Positions 1 through 14,672 of a stretch of 64,000 bases of DNA are shown here, in pieces. A program made the position numbers and the translations under genes. The DNA is taken from assembly GCF_947623445.1 (NCBI RefSeq), contig NC_135241.1, positions 19,284,501-19,348,500 of the forward strand, given 5' to 3'. The first letter of the stretch is position 1. Every line of letters starts with the position of its first letter. The notes under the pieces are model-generated. The model ran no database searches and was not told where the DNA came from. It saw only the letters and a program-made list of their open reading frames with translations. Source of the DNA: Clavelina lepadiformis (Eukaryota; Chordata; Ascidiacea; Aplousobranchia; Clavelinidae).

Positions 1-3000
1 AACTTCTGTTATTGAAATACCGCCTTTAAACTTGGTTAGAATAACAACATCAGTAAGCGCCGAGGCTTGTACCTTTCCTTGTTTTAAGCCAATTACCACA
101 CCGCTGTTAAACCGTTTATTTATTGTTTGCCTAACCATGCCCAATTTGTTACGTCTACGCAAAACAATAGATCCTTGTTCAATCGGATTACGTCATTGGT
201 CGGTCTTCACGTGGCCTTGTACCCTGTAGCTATGACGTAATGCCGACAGTTGCGGGCGGAAAAGTTTATTTGGATAAAACTAGATCAGTGTAAAAAATCA
301 GTCGGAGCGTGCAGAAAGGTTTTAAAGTGAGAGTTGCAATTATCAAATGACCAAGGTGATTATAAGATATGAAAAGAACTTTTACGCTCGTGGTGAGATT
401 TCTCCCGAATCTACAAATCAATTTTAGCGCAAGGTGTCTGAGCATAATATATACTAAAAGCGAAAGTTGTTAATCTTATCGATTTATGTTTCGAGTGCAA
501 ATGGTCACATATTCAGCTACCGCGTGTAGAAGAAACCCTAGCACATGAACTTCAATGTAACTTGGTTATCTGCTCAAGTCAAAGGTAATTACAGGACACA
601 CAAGGGTCAGCTTTGTCCGCGGTTAGAACCTTTGCTTTATCATGTTTATGCGCGTATCAAGTGAAGGAAGCAGTTGCCTATTTTCTGTTGATATGCTGTC
701 AAGATTGTATCGCCGCATGTTTATGGTGCGTGGTCGATATTCAATTGTTTACTTGTTACCAGAAATGCACCCCGCCTTGTAGTAATGACGTCACTAATAT
801 CAGAAACAAATAAACAGCATCTAACCTATCATATGTGAGCGAGGTTTATGTTGCGCAAAATGTGAATATTGGATTATTTTGGTTGTTTAAGCAGCCTGGG
901 TAATATATCGCTGACTGTAACATATGCTTAACTACTCAACATGTTGTATACAAACGAATCCAAAAATTCGGTTTCGTTTTCAGTGATTTAGGTTGCTAGT
1001 TAAAACAATATTTGTTGCGACAGTTTTGCTGATAAAAGCTACTTCTTATTTTTAACGGAAATCCCGGTCAGTATTTGTCAGATGTATGTAATGTGTAATG
1101 ACGTTGCTGTATGAAGGCAGACGGTTTCCTTGAGCATGTGACCATGCGTGACTGGTGAATCGTGAAACTTTCTTGGGCATTGTTTCAACCGCTGTACCCG
1201 TCTAATCTTTCTTCGACACTTTGAAATTCAGCTTGAAATTGCAGAAGCTGAATTCCCGAAGTTTTTTGCGCATATCCTGTTCGTCTGTCGCGTGCTGCTT
1301 TTCAATGTTGGAAAGGCGCTTTTCAGTTAACATTTTGTCATGTGCGTTGGTTATGGATTATTACTTCCGAAATTATTTGCAACTAAAATGCTTTTTCGCC
1401 AAATTATGACAACCGTTATACTTTTATGAAACCCTTTAGCTACTATCAGACGCTTTCCGCTTTTCTCTGCTTAAATGTGCATCTGGCATGTCTCTTTGTA
1501 TATTTTTGTGTTTAATTATCATTGGTACAATTCAGTTTTTGTAATATGTACCCACTACCCACACACGGTAGGTATTGCAGAAAAAACGCTTCATGGCGAT
1601 TGGCGACTTAACTGTCAATCAGCCTTGAACCATAGCAACTTAACTGGGCAATTTAGTTCGCTTCAAAATCAGAAGTTCTGCTGCAAAATTATCACGTCGA
1701 TGTTATGTTTGTGGGTTACACAAGCGACTTCCTCATTGTTTCCACGGTCTCTCCAACCGAATAATCGTTATGTGAGATTTGTCGTTCAGGGAACAGACAA
1801 ATAGAGAGTTTCCAATTGTAAGAAACTCATTGGTAAATTTAATTAACTGGCAACTTGATCTCACAGTGTTGATGTGGGGGTAACTCGAAATATACGGATT
1901 TGCTGACAGTTGCTTCAGATGTTACCGCAGTTTAGCAGATTAGTTCGTTTCTATAGGGTTTTGTTCTTCTATTGCATAGTCCCCAATCTTACCGGGTTAC
2001 CCACCCTGTGAGTTAGGCGATATCATTGTTAAGAAACACAATCCATATTATTGTGGTAGTGTGCACGGGGCATATTGGCAAAGATAATATTGGGTTTGTT
2101 CAAGCCATATCAGGTGTCAGTCTGTCTCCAGTAAAGAACCGTGCTTAATCCACCATGCAAGACGGCATGCTTGTCGATTAAAACAGTGCAAGTAAAAAAG
2201 TACCTAAATCCTTTTTTCTGAAATGCTTCTGAGAAAAATTGTCCTGAGTATGTAATTAGATCGATTAAGTTAGGCTAATACCCGTGAAACTAAACCGATG
2301 ATTACAGAATGGAGAATTTGCCCTCACGAAAAGCAATAAAACCTGAGCTTGCATACGCCAGTTGTCATTGCTTTGCCTGTAATCCCCAGAAGTTTTACTT
2401 TGGTGTTGTTTTGCTCAATCAAGCGTGACCGAGTCGTGTTCCGCCATGCAAATCAGTGAAGTGTAACTTTTTAAGTCAAAAAAGTATTTGTTCCGCGAAA
2501 TATATGGACCGATGTACGCCCACTCCGGTTTATAACAACGCTCGATTTAACGTAAAACAAAATGACCTCGCTTGGAACTAATTTACCGCAAATTCATTGA
2601 TGTTTCGAAAATCGACCTTTACTGTAAAAGCGGCATGATTGACTGATCAAAAATGTTTTCTGTCATCCAGTACCGCATCTTGGTTTCGTCAAACTCCTTT
2701 TCAGTGAGCAAAAAATTATGCAAGTTAATGGCGAAATAAACAAAAAGATAAGGCTGGTGTTCATGTAGCGATTACTTCTTCCTTGCCGCACAGACTGCAT
2801 CTTTGTAGGCCAATATTTTTTTGCTTGCGTTTCGCATTAAATTTAATCATACTGTGCTATGTTGCGCGCTGTGTTTACTGCTCTGGTCGGGGTTAAAAGG
2901 TCTTTTTAAATGAAGTTCGTGCTATTACGAAATTGCTTCGCATTTGCCTATGGCTGCAGTGATCTAAATCAATTCCCATTTGTGAATTAGCTTTATCGGA

Positions 3001-6000
3001 AATGCTTTTAGGAAATTGCCAGAAACTGATTTTGTAGCTTCCATGGTTTCACTTGTTCAATCCATTAAAAAGTTACGTCGGAACAACGTTCAGTGTTATA
3101 ACTTATAAGGCATAGATTTGTTGAAGCTGTGCTATATTGGGAAGGCAGACCGCAATTGATCGTGTACTGTACACTCTATGTATTGTATATGGTGTAGGGT
3201 TCTTTAGACTTTTTTATGATGATTAATCTGAACACAGGAAATCAAAGGCACTATGTAACTTTGACTAATGACTCTTCTGGTCTTTTTGGTATATTGCCGC
3301 CGTTGAAAGCGGTCAAGTAAAAATTCGGCTGCAGAACATTTTTTGAAAATGTGTTTTTCTACTGGAAGCTTGAACCCATGAGAATTATAGAAAAGAATAA
3401 ATTCAGCCATTTAAACAATACTCATTTCTACAACTAAACTTTAATTCACACGGCTTAAGGAGATAACGCCTTACCTTAATAAACACGGTTACCGGAAGTT
3501 TATAAGAACCGTATTTAAAAAAGTAATTTTCTTGAGCATCTGGGCTTTTAATGCGGTTAGTAAATCGTATAGAGTTATTACCATTCGTTGTATATAGCGT
3601 TTTAGCGGCTTACTATTTCTTCCGATTTTGTATTAATGCGATTACTCGTTGACGTATAGCGCTACTTTTCGTCTTTGTTAATTATTATAAAACGAAGACC
3701 GCTTGATCTGTCAAATTTCAGAGATTAAAATTTTGACTTAACTTTGTTGGGCAGCTGTAGCTTGTTCATTTTGCATTTTAAGTATAATTATCTATTTTCT
3801 TTTTGTCTTGCATTGGTTTGTTAACTTGTATGAAAAAATTTTGTTGTTTGACGCACACCCTATAAAGGACCTAAGAAGGCCACCAGTAGCGTACAGTTAT
3901 TGGAACGTGGTTTGCGAAAATTACCTTAAATTTTTGCGGTTTTTCATCATAATTGCAGAAATTTTTAATATTTAATATGGTTTTGTCTAACGAAACCGTA
4001 ATATTCCGCCGTCGAACATCCATAATTGATGGATTGTGCACTCCAGATCTTGCCTATTAGATACCAGCTGTTCAAGCGATGAAATAACTCTCAATAGCGG
4101 TTTATATTGCATTCCATATCGCTTCCTTTTTTAAGAAAAATACAACCCAATTTTTAGCTGGCTGCATTTTCTCTCACCGACTATACTTCTGTGTATGAGT
4201 GTTGTGAAATTCCATAATGAATGGCGAAGCTTATTCACATTTGTAGGTATTTCCGTCGATTCTCTGTAAGTTATCAAGTGTCAACTGAGTCAATAACCCT
4301 ATTAGCAAGTGTTGTCGCAACGAATACAAAAAGTTCTGTATCGAGTGCACTAAACTTGAATTGATCGCTTGGCCGCTCAAGCGGAGCAAAAAATGCGTCA
4401 CCCGAAAAGTTTTTTGGCGAAAAGAAGGTCCGGTGAAAGCTTAGCTTTGGATTTAACATTTTTTCGCGCAGGATTGCAGTCTTTTTGAAGGGCTGAGATC
4501 GAGTGTTTACGAGCTGGTCTTGTTTTTAATTCTGACGATAGAACAGAGGGAGTTCAGTCTCTGTGGAAGGAATTATTTACAAAATCTTAACGCTTCTCCG
4601 AATTTCCAGCATTGAGGCTTTTCCTTGAGTTTCGTCTCGAGTTTTGTAGCTTTTATTTAAGGTCAGATGTGACATTTGCTCGAATCTTCAGAGACGGATT
4701 CGCTGCTTATTTTAACCCATAGACGAAACTGAGTTTTGAAAGATTGCATAGAATTCGATAAATTGTCCATATATTGCGTTATACTTAAAAGGTTAACTCA
4801 ACGTTGTTGTCAACATATCAATGTTTGTGGATGGTCAAGATCACGTAAAAACGTCTTCTGTCTGCATGTTTGCTACAATTGAAGTCATTTTTCCTTATGT
4901 GCTTTATTCTGGTTCCAAATATTTAACATGAGCACATAGAAAGAATAGAACAGCGCAAAAGAAAACGAAACAGAAAGTCAAGACCATTTTCATCATTTTA
5001 GCGCCCAGAAATATTTCTGTTCATTTTCGTATTTGAACCACCCCAGGCGTATAGTGTTACCAAATTCTTGAGTGAAATGACTGATGCGATAGTGATGGAG
5101 TTCATACGAGTTTGTGGAGTAGTTACAAGCACGGTAAAACTGACTAATATGACCAATTTAACTGCGCAAAAGGTTGTAAAAATGTTGACGATTGATGATG
5201 CTCTGGTGGTTATGGCACCTTTTAGCCTGCAGTTAAGGTCAGTAATATTGTTGTCACTATTGCATTCATTTACTACGTCGACACGTGGTTAGTTTGAAAG
5301 GCATTCTTGTTAATTATTATTATCGCCGAATTAGACACCTGGATTTCATAGACAACAAAACTAATTTTTGAAACAAGCTGATACTTGATTATTATCATTA
5401 ATATCAAAACATGGAAAGTCTATAACTTTTAAACGTTGTCGACTAATTCTGGAATGCTTATCAAAAAAACTATAACCGGTCATGGTCGATTAATATTTTT
5501 GTGCGGTTGTTTGAAAGGTCAACAGTCGTATTTGCCGTCAACAAGTAAACATTGTGCGCCAGAGTGGCTGCTCCGCCGTGTATTCTTTTTGGTATGTGAA
5601 GCACGCAGATCATTCCCCACATTTTTATCGTTTAAGGCAATCTTTTCAAAAAAGCCAGTGTTGTTCAACATGGAGGTGCATCAAACCGTTTGTCATATCA
5701 AATAACATTAGATGAAGGAGAGAAATGTAACGAACTGTACATAGGACCAGCTTATTTGCAGTGCTAAGTTTGAAAGAATGCCGCGAGTTGTTGAATTGTA
5801 TACGGTTTGCACACAAGTAGTTAGATTTTTGTTAACAATTTCGGATTTCGTACCATTTACATCGCTGCACTGTGAGCAGTAACGACTCTGGTTTGATTTT
5901 AGATCGCTGAGCGTCAATGTTTATACAGTATCTCAGTTAGTTGAACTGGAGCTTGTTCAGAACGCATAGGTTTCGAAGTGCTATATATAATTGTGTGTAT

Positions 6001-6157
6001 ACAAATATATTTAACCATGCTTTTGAAATTATCCAAGATTAAACTTCGGTGAGTAGTTTGATCTGACGTGACCTATTTTTACTAAGTTGCTAAATCCCGC
6101 GACCTGGATACCTAATTGCTTTTAAATGTAATCAGGGATATTTGCTTTGCTCTGCAG
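1..6157. other. No exon recognised; probable intron or upstream region of the PLEKHA-like gene
   Basis: I found no reading frame here that resembles a known protein. Short frames such as those at 1475-1804 and 5068-5292 have no recognisable domain and are not flanked by convincing splice sites in a phase that fits the next exon. The first supported exon begins at 6158 after a good acceptor (tttgctctgcag) and starts inside a codon, so the gene must have coding exons further 5'. Their WW and PH domains would be expected left of the window or far upstream here. A perfect CRE-type palindrome TGACGTCA lies at 786-793. Confidence 0.5.
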
Positions 6158-9100
6158 TAAAAGTGGCTCCCGGAAGTCCCTTACATCCAAGGAGAACAAT
6201 ACCTCAAAGATCACAGATGAGGCCGTGGAATTTGGATTTTCTGAGCCGCGAAGTCCACCCAACAATCAGGAGCGCAACAGCGAGAAGTCAAACAGCCCTC
6301 CTCCTAAAAGCGATTCTCGCATAGTTGCCAATGGCAACAACAACAATGCCAAGGTTTCAACTTCCTCATCCGTGTCTACCCCCACTTCTCAGTTGCCACG
6401 GCAACAGAGTAGGAACTCTCGCCAGGGCCGTTCGTCCTCCGCATCCAGTCGGACTTATAACTCCACTACGCCATCCAGTGGAGCTCCTCGGAGGCAAAGC
6501 TCAGGATCTTCAAAGAGACCAGCGAGGAGTACGTACGCTCAGACTCCGCGACTTCCAACTCAAAATGGGGAATATTATTACTCGGACGTGTCTACTCCGG
6601 AAAACAAGTACGTATACGTTGGTAATATACAAATAGCTTAGCAACATTGTGGCGAGTGTTGGTTAGGCATTGACAAGATTCTTTAGCTCCCGTGACCACT
6701 AAGCAGCATTTTTACATTTCTGCAAAACCTTGTATTCGCTGAAAAACGTTAATAATTTAGTGACGTCATCACGAGCGCATTTTCTGTGACATAATAAAGC
6801 CCATTTGCAGCACCTTGGTAGTAGTTGTGAGTTGTGACTCTTGACTTACGCTAACAAGTTTGCACTGTAACTTAACTGGTTTCTAAATGCAGTGTTCTTC
6901 ACAGAAGACCTGCTATGCCGAATAACAGGGTCGAACGCAATAATTCTATGGTGAAACTAGGAAGCTGGGTTCAATCACAGAAGCAAAAACAACATTCGAC
7001 GAACAATGTCTACCCCGCCAGAAGGTAAATGAAAATTGGAAATATTTTAACAACATACAAACATCGTATATATTTTACACTAAGAAAACACGATATCGCT
7101 TTTGTCTACTTTCCCACGTGTCGACTTTGTGTTGTGAGTTATTATGAGTGTACTTCAGTAAATCTTTATTGTACAGGGTCCCTAATACTTACGATACAGC
7201 AAGCGAAATGAGCTCAGTGGTTTCACCGACCAGAAAGGGGTGAGGTTTCATTCCAGCTTTAAATCAGCATTAATCTTCAACCAAATAGCTTATCACAAGC
7301 CCGAATTATACCCTTAATATTTTTCTCACCTTGGTAAGCATTCCAGTTACTTAAACCCTTATTTTGTTTCCTAGCTACTCCCGTCAGGTCCAACGGGCCC
7401 CATCCAGCAACCGCCGTTACAAGTCCGGTCATTACAATGACTACATGGACCCCACTGAGGTGGCTTCGAGCGTCATGAGCGTCCCACCAATGTTCAGGAA
7501 CAAAGTCATGTCCCTACCTCGTCCCCGGTCCAGTCAGGTAATCTGAAACTTTATAAAGGACGATCGTATTGCTTTATGTTTGATGCTTTACAGAAGGCTG
7601 TCACTATTTCACTGGAAAAAATCGTGCGTTCAAAGCTCTTTTTTCATAGTTTATTGGTAACCTAACTTAAATGTTATAACATAGTAACCAAAGCCTAACC
7701 TAAATCTACCTTCTAATCTAATCTAATTCTAACTTCAATTAAACTCTAAAGAAGTAAAATCAAGTTTTTGCATACCACTTCTCCACACCTTACCGCCTAT
7801 CTGTAACTATGGGCTGCGTAACCTACTTTCAATGAAATAGTCACTCTCTAAACTCTCTATAGAATACTACTGTGCACAGTGCAGTGTAGTAATGGCCCAA
7901 GTAGATGACTTGACTCGAGTCAGTCAATGTATAGAGTCATAGTATGTTAACGGTGACACTAACCAGTTTTTTACACTACTTAAACAACGTTTTTTTTGGT
8001 AACAAATTATTCTTCACTGAAGCAAGCTATAAACCGGGCTATATATGAGGTGTTTCGGTCATTGATATAACCTAATTGATACAGCGCATAGTTGACGTCA
8101 ACAAACTTTATGGAGTAAACTGTATTGACTTGGCTTTACTCGAGTCAGAAAAATTTTGCTTGGTCACAACTCTGCTTCAATGTAATTCGAGAGCTTACAT
8201 GCAGATGAAGTTATGGCTATAAATTAATACGCGTAGGTATAAATTGAGTTGTTAGTTTTCGCATTCACACAAGTGTAATGTAGTTAATCGATTAACCTGT
8301 GAAACCGGATTTATCAACACTGGGTTTAAAACATGCATTATTATATTTTAATGGCTAAGTATTAATAAGTAATGCTTCACCGGTTTGGGTGGGAAAGATT
8401 CATTTAACTCGCTGTAATAAACAGTTTTGCTTAGGGAGGTATTGTGAAGGGATATGGCGAACGCTATAATTTATGTGTTTCCCGTCTTACAAGTGTAGTC
8501 CTTTATCTTTACGTCTTGTTATTTTTGCATTTGATAAATGTCCACAACACCGCCGCTTCACTGAGACTGGTATTCAGTGTTTTCGGTATAACCCCCTACG
8601 CCGTAAAGCACAAGAGCAGGGAAATGACGTGAAACTAGCACTTTGGAAAAGTCAATAAATCCAGTCTGAGTGTGAACATCGTTTATTGCACGTGCTTGAC
8701 GAATGAGAACAATTTCTGAATACGCGAAACTTTTTTTTTATTTTCCTTAAAGGATTTGCACGACAAGAGGTCTGCTCAGCGTCGCAGAATGGCCAATTCA
8801 AAAAGCGTCGGTTACATATCACCACAACAGGAGCTACCGCCAACCACCACAAGGACAAAATCTGACTACAACCTGCCTAATGATGGTCATTACGCTGATG
8901 TTAGAGCACCTAACTCAGCACACACCCCTCGACGGTGAGAAACTATGATTTTTGAAGCCTAAGTTACCTATAATTAGTCAAGACAATGTGTTTTCACAGG
9001 TCGGCACGTTTTGGTTATTCTAATGTAAACACCCTTCACCGCAATTGAGTTTTAAGCAGTTTTAATATTTACAGAGTATACGACGACGTCTTTTCTCCTG

Positions 9101-12100
9101 TGTCTTCAAATGGTTACCAAGACACCAGGCACTTTAATTACGACCCAGGTATGTCTGCGTCGGATAATGCTGTTTTGCCAAAATTTCCGGTTTGTTTAAA
9201 AAGTCAAACAAACGTATCTTATATCACGGATAAGATACTGCAGGGGGATAACCTTACGCTGTGTAACTCATACAGATTTGAGAAGGTTTGCATTTCTTCA
9301 TTACATTTTCATTTGATTTTTTTACACCTTTGCAGCTACATCACCGACGTCGCCAAAATCAACTTATGAGGTAAAACAAATGGACGTGAGGGGAAAACAG
9401 GTTTGTTTGTTTGTTTCTTAATTAAAGCTTATTAACGTAGAAATCATTAGTTATTTACAAACTCACTGTTCAGATTTTCTAAACTGTTGTTTGTTTTGTT
9501 TTTTTCAGGGTCAACTAAGGGCGTTTGCTATATCTGCTGTTAAACCTTCTACTAACAAGGTATTTGACCTTAATCACTGCTATTTTTTTATCTTTGGAAT
9601 ACTGTGTAAGCCAAATTCAACTGGTAAAAAGATTTTGTAATCAACTTGAATGAGTTACTTGTTGATTAATCTGCAGGCACCCGCAAAAGCTGAAAAGAAT
9701 CTCAACTTAAACATGGATAAACTCGACTTAAGTGAAGACGACATCGAGGTAGTCTCCGATGTTATCTTTCGTAGGTTTCAAACCTTTGAGTAATCAATAG
9801 AACACTTGTGTTGTGCGAACATGGGTAAAACGCTCCCCAGTTTTGGTAAAGCCGTGGGGTTTTTAGCTGCTTGTTATGCTTAGCAAAGCTAGATAACCTC
9901 ACACACTTTCAGGCTAAGCTTAAGAAATTAAACGAACTTGACAACATTATTCACCGACTCTCGGACGAACTGAACAATCTTCAAAATGATAAACGTCGCC
10001 TGGAACAATCTTTGCAGAAAGCAAAGTCGGAGTTCAATTCAGGTAACTGCGACATAACCAACATCTTTAACGATATAGGAAATTTGCAAATCCTAACTAT
10101 ATTATTACGTTTAAACTTGCAAATATATTGCACTCGAATACTTCTGAAACACTTTTTGTCTCTTGCGACACCTAGTGTTGCAAGTTATTTCCTCTTCAAA
10201 GCGGCTTGTGAAAGTATTATTGTCCTGTTTTATATTGATATGATGACTTTTTACGATTTTCTTCAATTCAGGCAACAAAAGTCAGTTTGAATTGGAACAG
10301 AACTTGTCAAAAGTAAAGTCCCAGCTGGCAAAGTCAACCCAAGTATGTCAATACCTCGAGTGTTGTGCATTTTTAACCCACGTTATTACTTTCACCTCTC
10401 ACTTTTACCATATTTCCTTTAAATAGAAATTAAAAGCTATGTCGAAGGAGAACGAATCTTTCGAGAAGGAAATAAGAAAGCTGAAATCTAAGTTATTAGA
10501 GGAACTCAACAAGGGATACAAGTAAATGATGTTCTATATTTTAGGAAATATGCCAACACATCTTTACTCTTTATTATGTATTCAATATTTTATACTTCTT
10601 GTTGGTGTGTTATTCTATATTTTAACCTCTTTCAGTTGAAGTTTTATTACACTCCTAATGTTTTACCACCACATAGCTTGCATAAATAAGTGTTTTAGTA
10701 TACAAGGTAGCAGGCTCATCTTTTCAACGTGCTTGATCTAATGTTATCCTTGCGATAGATTCGAGTCAAAGTCCGAACAACGTCAACTGGAGTGGGAACT
10801 GGGTCGTGTTGAGTTCATGATGGAAGGAGTCAATAAAAACAAAGTCGGACTCGTTAATAAGATAGAAAGCCTTCGAGGTTAGTATGACCGCCGCCGTCGC
10901 CTATTGTCTACTGAGCCGTTTGTAGTTTAACGTTCTATGACGTTAATTTGCTATAATGATCGTTAAATCACTTCTTACTTTCTTCATCATCCTGTTGCTA
11001 TTTTAGTTGTTTTAAGATCGTATGTTATTGTACAAGACGTTACTGATGCCGCTTTGCATCTACAATTGTAAAAGGGAACATTTTGTTGACTATTTATGTT
11101 GTTGCTTATAAACCTAAACCTGAAAAAAATTGCAGATGACAGCCAAGAATCTGATCAGACGCCGCCCAGCTCCAGCAGGTCAAGCACGAACAGAAAAAGC
11201 TACGATTACATGATGAGGTATCGCGCGATAACAGCGCTATGTCGTGTTTATTCAATTACGTTCCATTGTTACCATGTTATGAATCTGAATTCTATCCCAT
11301 TGTTACCGACTTGTAATCTGCACCAAGGTCACCTCGTGACGTCAAAAGGTTATCGACCGACCGACGGACTTCTGGGGGAGCTCTCCACGTGAGGGCGCCA
11401 TCGTCGTCGAGTAGCGTTTCTCAGGACAGCAAGTATTTCACTCTGCCTGGACATGGAGGTAGGTAGATTAATTTTCTATTCGTCTTGAAAGTTTCATTGG
11501 ATTTGTTGACCGTACTTAAACGCGTTATAAACATTAGTCACACTTCGTTTTCGTTTTTTATTTTGGTTAAAATTAGGTTTAAAAACATAAGCTAAGTTGT
11601 GATGCACTCGGCTGATGGACTTACGCTAAGTCCGAAACATTTCAGTGTCGGAATAAATATTCTATGAATAAATCTGCTTTCAAATTGCGTATTGCGGCAA
11701 CTTGTCACTTCATTAACTAAAAGTAAGGCTAAAACATTTCTAATAAACGATCTAGACTAAAAACTTTTTCTATAATGAAACGTCCGGTTCGCGGTAACAC
11801 AACATTGTTTTTCTTATCTCTTTCAGTCTCCCATGCCAGCAGTGTGGACAGTCTCACAGCGGCCTCGCTGGCCCGTTATAGCAGACCAATGAGTGGACGA
11901 ACCAACCTTCACCGGACCAAGTCCGCTGCGGAAAGACTTCTTTCAGGTTCCCATGGCAACCTCACTTCTGTGCAAGACCCATCAGAGATCAAAAGAATTC
12001 AGAAAGAAATTAACCAGTGAGTTGTTTTTCCTTTGCACTGGCCACAATTCTTTCAGCTAAAATACACTTGCGCCTGTCGATGAAAAATACTTCTAAGTAT

Positions 12101-14091
12101 TGCTGCTCCATTTAATGCGGCTTTGGTCACACACACATGGAATAGTACAGTTTAACACAATTGAATTGTTTTAAATGTTTGAATTCATCCACTTTTCGGC
12201 AGAAATCGTCGCCGGACGCTAACGGGTGATTTCCGACATTCCCGCACCTTACCTCGTAACTATGGTTACCACGACACCCACATGCAAGTTGGCATCGACG
12301 TGCAAATGGTAACATTCTAAAAGCATGTGTAAAAGTTGTTTCACCACCTTAACACCCCTAACAACTGTACAGATCGAATAAATAGTAGCTCGGCAATCGT
12401 CATTGATCGAGATTGTGGTGTTGTATTGTTAAATCGATTGCCAAGTACGTCTTGATTTTGTTTGAGCTGATGATATCAAAGCGTTTCGTATGACTAACGT
12501 TTGATTTTGTTATTAACAGGCAATCAAGCATCACCGAATGCCAAAGGTATTATTTCATATTTTAACTGATTCTTGTAACTTTGTGTCTAAGTATTTGAGT
12601 TTGACGTGTTTGTTCACCTGCCTTAACAAAAAAATGTTACATGATACCTAACATAGCCATATGACACGTAATCAGTTAATCACTAACTACAGCCAAACAT
12701 TACCACAAGCTCTGAAGTGAAAACGGAAATGAAAGCCTCGCAAAATTACGAAAGACACAACTTGTCGTGTCATTCAGGTGCTGCAGCGAGCGAAGCGCGA
12801 GATGCAACGCGCTGAGGCGGAACGTCAACCTGTCAAGCACGATTACGACTTCGGATTCGACATCGACCGTTTCCAGGAGGATACGATCGCCGGAAAGAGT
12901 CGTCCGGAAATTCTCCATCCTGACGTCACCGATGACGTACCTGCATCCCCCCACAAGGAAGAGGACCTCGAACCGGATGAGCTGTACGTGGACGTGAATT
13001 TAACCCATCAGGTAGGCAGCGTTGTAGTCATTGTCATATACTTTCCTCATTCCGTTTGATTGACATTGTGTGCTTTCGCCGTCTATGATCGAGGTCGGGT
13101 TGATACTAAATCACACTTTTTAGCATGTTTTTCACTACCATTCAAATATTGAAGCTTTTGCACTAAACGCTTCAAGCTTTTTAACAGGAGATGTTCTGTA
13201 ACCGCTTCTTTACCGTTTCGTATTGACATCACACTCTCAACTAGGGAATTTGATTAAACAAATGTTTACTCTGTCTCTACTGAGTTAATATTTACTGCTT
13301 ACATCTAGAAAGATGATATCTTTCGTGCATAGGGAATATTGGTTTACCAACGGAAATCAACTGCTTTTAACGACTACTAGTACATTTTCTTGTGCTTTAC
13401 CATGACATCATACTAATGTGACTTCTTGCATGCGCAGTTAATCGCACCTGACAAGGTTGAAATCCCCGACCGTTTAGTGGACTATGAGGACATTGAATTA
13501 TCTCCCGAACAAGAGAAAGTTAAGCAGAAAAAAATTCGTGCCATCGAACACATGCTTACGCGGTCAGGGTAAGGCTGTCATATTTCTTTTCATTAACCGT
13601 ACCACTTTTGCTTGATGGCTGTTTCTCTTGACTCTTGAGCATGATGACACGCACTTGACTGGATGAAAATCTCAAAATGACGAGAGTGTTGTATTAAAAC
13701 CATCACTAAATTGCCTAATACTTAATCCATGATACATAGAAATAACAACACCAATGGTAGCCAGCTGCAATATGACACACATGAGACATAGCAAAGCATT
13801 GTTACCTTTAAACTAATTAATGTATTCCCACTTGCTTTTGTGTAAGCTTTGGTTTGTCCAGCAAATGCATAGCTCCAAATGCAAACTGTGTGTTTTAACT
13901 GTATTAAAATTTCAGCAGTTCTCGTTCTTTAACTAGTACACTAGTTTAACAGACTTCCTCTTTTTAGGCAAACGGCATCTCGGCCAACTGTCCACTTAGC
14001 GGCTGCGTTAGCTGCAGAGGCAGGCTCCGTGGCAAGGGCAGTCGCATATCAAGCACAACAAAATAAATCCATTAATCCATCCATTGTGTAA
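6158..14091 (+). CDS. PLEKHA5/6/7-type WW-PH scaffold protein, C-terminal part (20 exons, 5' end outside)
   Basis: Exons: 6158-6607, 6905-7024, 7375-7537, 8753-8934, 9075-9148, 9336-9400, 9509-9559, 9677-9748, 9913-10042, 10272-10342, 10427-10521, 10759-10877, 11136-11217, 11328-11458, 11827-12016, 12203-12308, 12520-12546, 12778-13011, 13438-13568, 13968-14091. All phases join and give 871 codons and a TAA stop. The order is a Ser/Thr/Pro-rich stretch, a conserved block with VERNNSMVKLGSWVQSQ (exon 2), a coiled coil (exons at 9913-10877), the block SVDSLTAASLARYSRP (11827), RRRTLTGDF plus SRTLPRNYGYHD (12203), and a terminal block EIPDRLVDYEDIELSPEQ followed by KIRAIEHMLTRSG (13438). From memory these match the PLEKHA5/6/7 family, which links PH-bound membranes, junctions and microtubules. 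The N-terminal WW and PH domains are not seen here. Family assignment is good; the choice among PLEKHA5, 6 and 7 is open. A donor at 9370 would be an alternative end for exon 6. Confidence 0.8.
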
Positions 14092-14298
14092 CTCGTGTTA
14101 TTATTGTTAGATGGTTAACATTACTAATAATTGTCCAATTGAGTGTTTCACTTTTTGCGAAATTGTATTTAATTACACTAGTGTGTAACTTTTACGTTTT
14201 AATCACAAAATCGAAATGAAATTTGAAAAACTTTTATACAATCATCCAAAGTTTCGTGTGTTATGTACTGTACAAAGACATTATTTTTGCACTGTTTT

Positions 14299-14304
14299 AA
14301 TAAA
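14299..14304 (+). promoter_or_regulatory. Polyadenylation signal AATAAA of the PLEKHA-like gene
   Basis: AATAAA lies 208 bases after the TAA at 14089-14091 and is followed by TG-rich sequence (acgcttgtgcgc), as expected for a metazoan 3' end. Confidence 0.55.
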
Positions 14305-14672
14305 CACGCTTGTGCGCTTTACACTGAGCATTCTATTCAGTATTTTAAATATCACCGTCAAAGGTTTATAATCAGATTCTGAGCCTCACATATTTTTTCA
14401 CGCATAAGCCAGTTGCCCGCGGCCGTTGTTAGCCATCTTATTAATACTTTTAGTGGAAATTGTCTTTGAGTTGATTTACCGGTACTGGTATCATATTTCT
14501 GTGGGCGGTATAAATTGTCTGTTTCAAATCCGGCCGTTCCACTGCGGCAGACAGTACTTCAGTCGAATGTCAATGTTGAATGGAAAGAATTTCATTATTT
14601 TAGTATCGAAATCGCCACAAAACACATAATTTATTATGCTACTGAAACCGAATTCTGTGATAAGGTATAGAT

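Noticed and set aside
1475..1804. 109-residue frame on the plus strand
   Set aside because: No recognisable family, no repeat of pattern and no fitting splice structure; likely chance in intron-like DNA.
6142..6636. Overlapping frames at 6142-6324 and 6325-6636
   Set aside because: They are shadow frames of the first PLEKHA-like exon; only the frame 6158-6607 joins in phase to the next exon.
7893..8150. Repeated TGACTCGAGTCA-like motifs in a PLEKHA intron
   Set aside because: Only two imperfect occurrences; too little to call a repeat or regulatory array.
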